Assembly (NCBI GenBank): GCA_003518885.1
Contig: DOXU01000240.1
Span: 1-6,902, forward strand
DNA: 6,902 nucleotides
Direction: 5' to 3'
Source: Oscillospiraceae bacterium
Lineage (GTDB): Bacteria; Bacillota; Clostridia; Oscillospirales; Ethanoligenentaceae
Below the pieces are notes generated by a model. The model saw only the letters and a program-made list of their open reading frames with translations, did not search any database and had not been told where the DNA came from. The position numbers were made by a program, and so were the translations under genes. Shown here piece after piece: positions 6,252 to 6,902 of the stretch; the first letter of the stretch is position 1, and every line of letters begins with the position of its first letter.

Positions 6252-6269
6252 CCCTTAAAGCTGCCCGCT
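6239..6269 (-). terminator. Rho-independent terminator of the first ferredoxin gene
   Basis: On the minus strand a GC-rich 8-bp stem (6260-6267 with 6245-6252, one G-T pair, 7-base loop) is followed directly by six T (6244-6239). It lies about 25 bases after the ferredoxin stop. It should separate ferredoxin transcription from the adenosyltransferase operon. Confidence 0.9.
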
Positions 6270-6292
6270 CTTACATCATTCAACTTTATTAC

Positions 6293-6481
6293 TTAATCAA
6301 TAGAGATAACGGCAACTGGACAACCGTCTTTTGCTTCCCCGGCTGTTCCTTCTGCATTCTTTGGAACAGGGTCGGTATAAACCTCTGCCTTTCCATCGTC
6401 CGCCATCCGGAATACCTCTGCACATGTGCCGGCACAAAGTCCGCAAGAAATACAACCATCTCGATCAATTTTTGCATGCAT
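6293..6481 (-). CDS. 4Fe-4S single-cluster ferredoxin (copy 1)
   Basis: This 62-residue cytoplasmic electron carrier has the pattern C-x-x-C-x-x-C at residues 10, 13 and 16 and a C-terminal C-P at 54-55, the four expected ligands of one [4Fe-4S] cluster, as in clostridial and Thermotoga-type one-cluster ferredoxins. A fifth cysteine, Cys20, is present, but the following residue is Ala rather than the usual Pro, and no second cysteine is available for a disulfide. The ATG is supported by GAGGG 7 bases upstream. The gene is flanked by a candidate promoter and a terminator, so it is probably monocistronic. It is about 79 percent identical (49 of 62 residues) to the ferredoxin encoded just upstream. 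Redox partners are unknown; reduction of B12 cobalt for the adjacent adenosyltransferase is one possibility. Confidence 0.95.
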   Translation of the reverse strand: MHAKIDRDGCISCGLCAGTCAEVFRMADDGKAEVYTDPVPKNAEGTAGEAKDGCPVAVISID

Positions 6482-6564
6482 AAAACGGCCCTCTTTCTGT
6501 TTTAAAGTATATTTTAAAGAAGTTTAAGGAAAATAAATCCATCAGATGAATTTTATCCCTTCTT

Positions 6565-6593
6565 AGTTTACAACCCTTTTTTCTATAACGCAA
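6565..6593 (-). promoter_or_regulatory. Candidate promoter of ferredoxin copy 1
   Basis: On the minus strand TTGCGT (6593-6588) and TAAACT (6570-6565) are separated by 17 bases. Transcription would start near 6558, some 77 bases before the ATG. The -35 hexamer is the same as in the candidate promoter of the mutase operon. The match is moderate. Confidence 0.45.
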
Positions 6594-6666
6594 GTCATTT
6601 ATTCCAAAAATTTTTACCTTACTCAGAAATCCTTATCTCTTCTGAAAAGATTCCCTTAGACGCATA

Positions 6667-6697
6667 AAAGGTAAACGGTTCATCGCCGTTTACCTTT
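6667..6697 (-). terminator. Terminator hairpin of ferredoxin copy 2
   Basis: A perfect 12-bp stem (6667-6678 with 6686-6697) with a 7-base loop lies 12 bases after the stop of the second ferredoxin. On the minus strand the 3' arm ends CCTTTT and then ATGCG, so the T tract is short. It should still terminate or stabilise the transcript and separates the two ferredoxin units. Confidence 0.78.
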
Positions 6698-6709
6698 ATT
6701 GCATAATCT

Positions 6710-6901
6710 TTATTTACTTATTGAAATAACGGAAACCGGGCAACCATCTTTTGCCTCTTTTGCCTTGCCTTCTAAATCCTTTGGAACTGGATCCGCACAT
6801 ACTTCGGCACTTCCGTCATCCGCCATACGAAATACTTTTGGGCAAGTATCCACACAAAGTCCACAGGAAATACATCCGTCTCGATCAATTTTTGCATGCA
6901 T
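6710..6901 (-). CDS. 4Fe-4S single-cluster ferredoxin (copy 2)
   Basis: This 63-residue protein is the paralog of the ferredoxin at 6293-6481 and shares its first 16 residues exactly. Cys10, Cys13, Cys16 and Cys54 are the predicted [4Fe-4S] ligands. Unlike copy 1 it keeps the classical C-P at Cys20-Pro21 and has an additional Cys35, which might pair with Cys20 in a disulfide, as non-ligand cysteines do in some one-cluster ferredoxins. The ATG lies one base from the window edge, so its ribosome binding site and promoter cannot be seen. The matching start in copy 1 supports this choice. Its own hairpin terminator follows. It is probably the more conventional of the two copies. Confidence 0.94.
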   Translation of the reverse strand: MHAKIDRDGCISCGLCVDTCPKVFRMADDGSAEVCADPVPKDLEGKAKEAKDGCPVSVISISK

Positions 6902-6902
6902 A

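Larger units (their letters stand above)
5972..6292 (-). other. Gene-free region upstream of the B12-mutase operon
   Basis: About 320 bases hold no plausible gene. In minus-strand order they contain the ferredoxin terminator (6239-6269), a possible extended -10 promoter (6222-6251), an 11-bp AT-rich inverted repeat (6164-6174 with 6200-6210), a possible sigma-A promoter (6068-6096) and the adenosyltransferase ribosome binding site. A small G-G-A-A/T-T-C-C hairpin lies near 6000-6010. I looked for a cobalamin riboswitch, which would be logical here, and could not assemble one. Confidence 0.55.

Noticed and set aside
6289..6477. Second minus-strand frame over ferredoxin copy 1
   Set aside because: It overlaps the conserved ferredoxin in another frame and shows no motif; the ferredoxin frame has all cluster cysteines.

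Overview
The window looks like a low-GC, Gram-positive-type (Bacillota) chromosome, most likely a strictly anaerobic Clostridia or Negativicutes relative. The evidence is AGGAGG-type ribosome binding sites, occasional TTG starts, sigma-A-like promoters, clostridial-style one-cluster ferredoxins and a stand-alone B12-dependent acyl-CoA mutase. The species cannot be named from the sequence.

Layout. Positions 1-1021 (+) hold the end of an ABC transporter operon: the last 77 residues of an ATPase, overlapping by 8 bp a six-helix permease, then a strong terminator (1067-1108). Positions 1277-2029 (-) encode a predicted lipoprotein of unknown function. It lies just downstream of a tRNA-Thr(CGT) gene (2097-2172, -) that has a near-consensus promoter and a 13-bp terminator hairpin. 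Positions 2291-5971 (-) form the core of the window, a four-gene unit transcribed in the order adenosyltransferase, mutase large subunit, mutase small (B12-binding) subunit, MeaB GTPase. Positions 6293-6901 (-) carry two tandem, closely related 4Fe-4S ferredoxin genes, each with its own terminator hairpin.

How the genes work together. The adenosyltransferase makes adenosylcobalamin, the two mutase subunits use it for a radical carbon-skeleton rearrangement, and MeaB guards cofactor loading and release. The large subunit would usually be labelled methylmalonyl-CoA mutase. However, the two residues that read the substrate carboxylate in that enzyme (Tyr89 and Arg207 in the Propionibacterium enzyme) are Phe88 and Gln206 here. 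That is the signature of isobutyryl-CoA mutase, which interconverts n-butyryl-CoA and isobutyryl-CoA. I therefore call the pair IcmA/IcmB-like. MeaB itself carries an unusual NKAN in place of the NKxD guanine-specificity motif.

No CRISPR array, insertion sequence, phage gene or confident riboswitch was seen. The most notable content is the re-assigned mutase cassette, the MeaB motif change, the ferredoxin duplication and an unexplained inverted repeat in the 321-base gene-free stretch upstream of the cassette.
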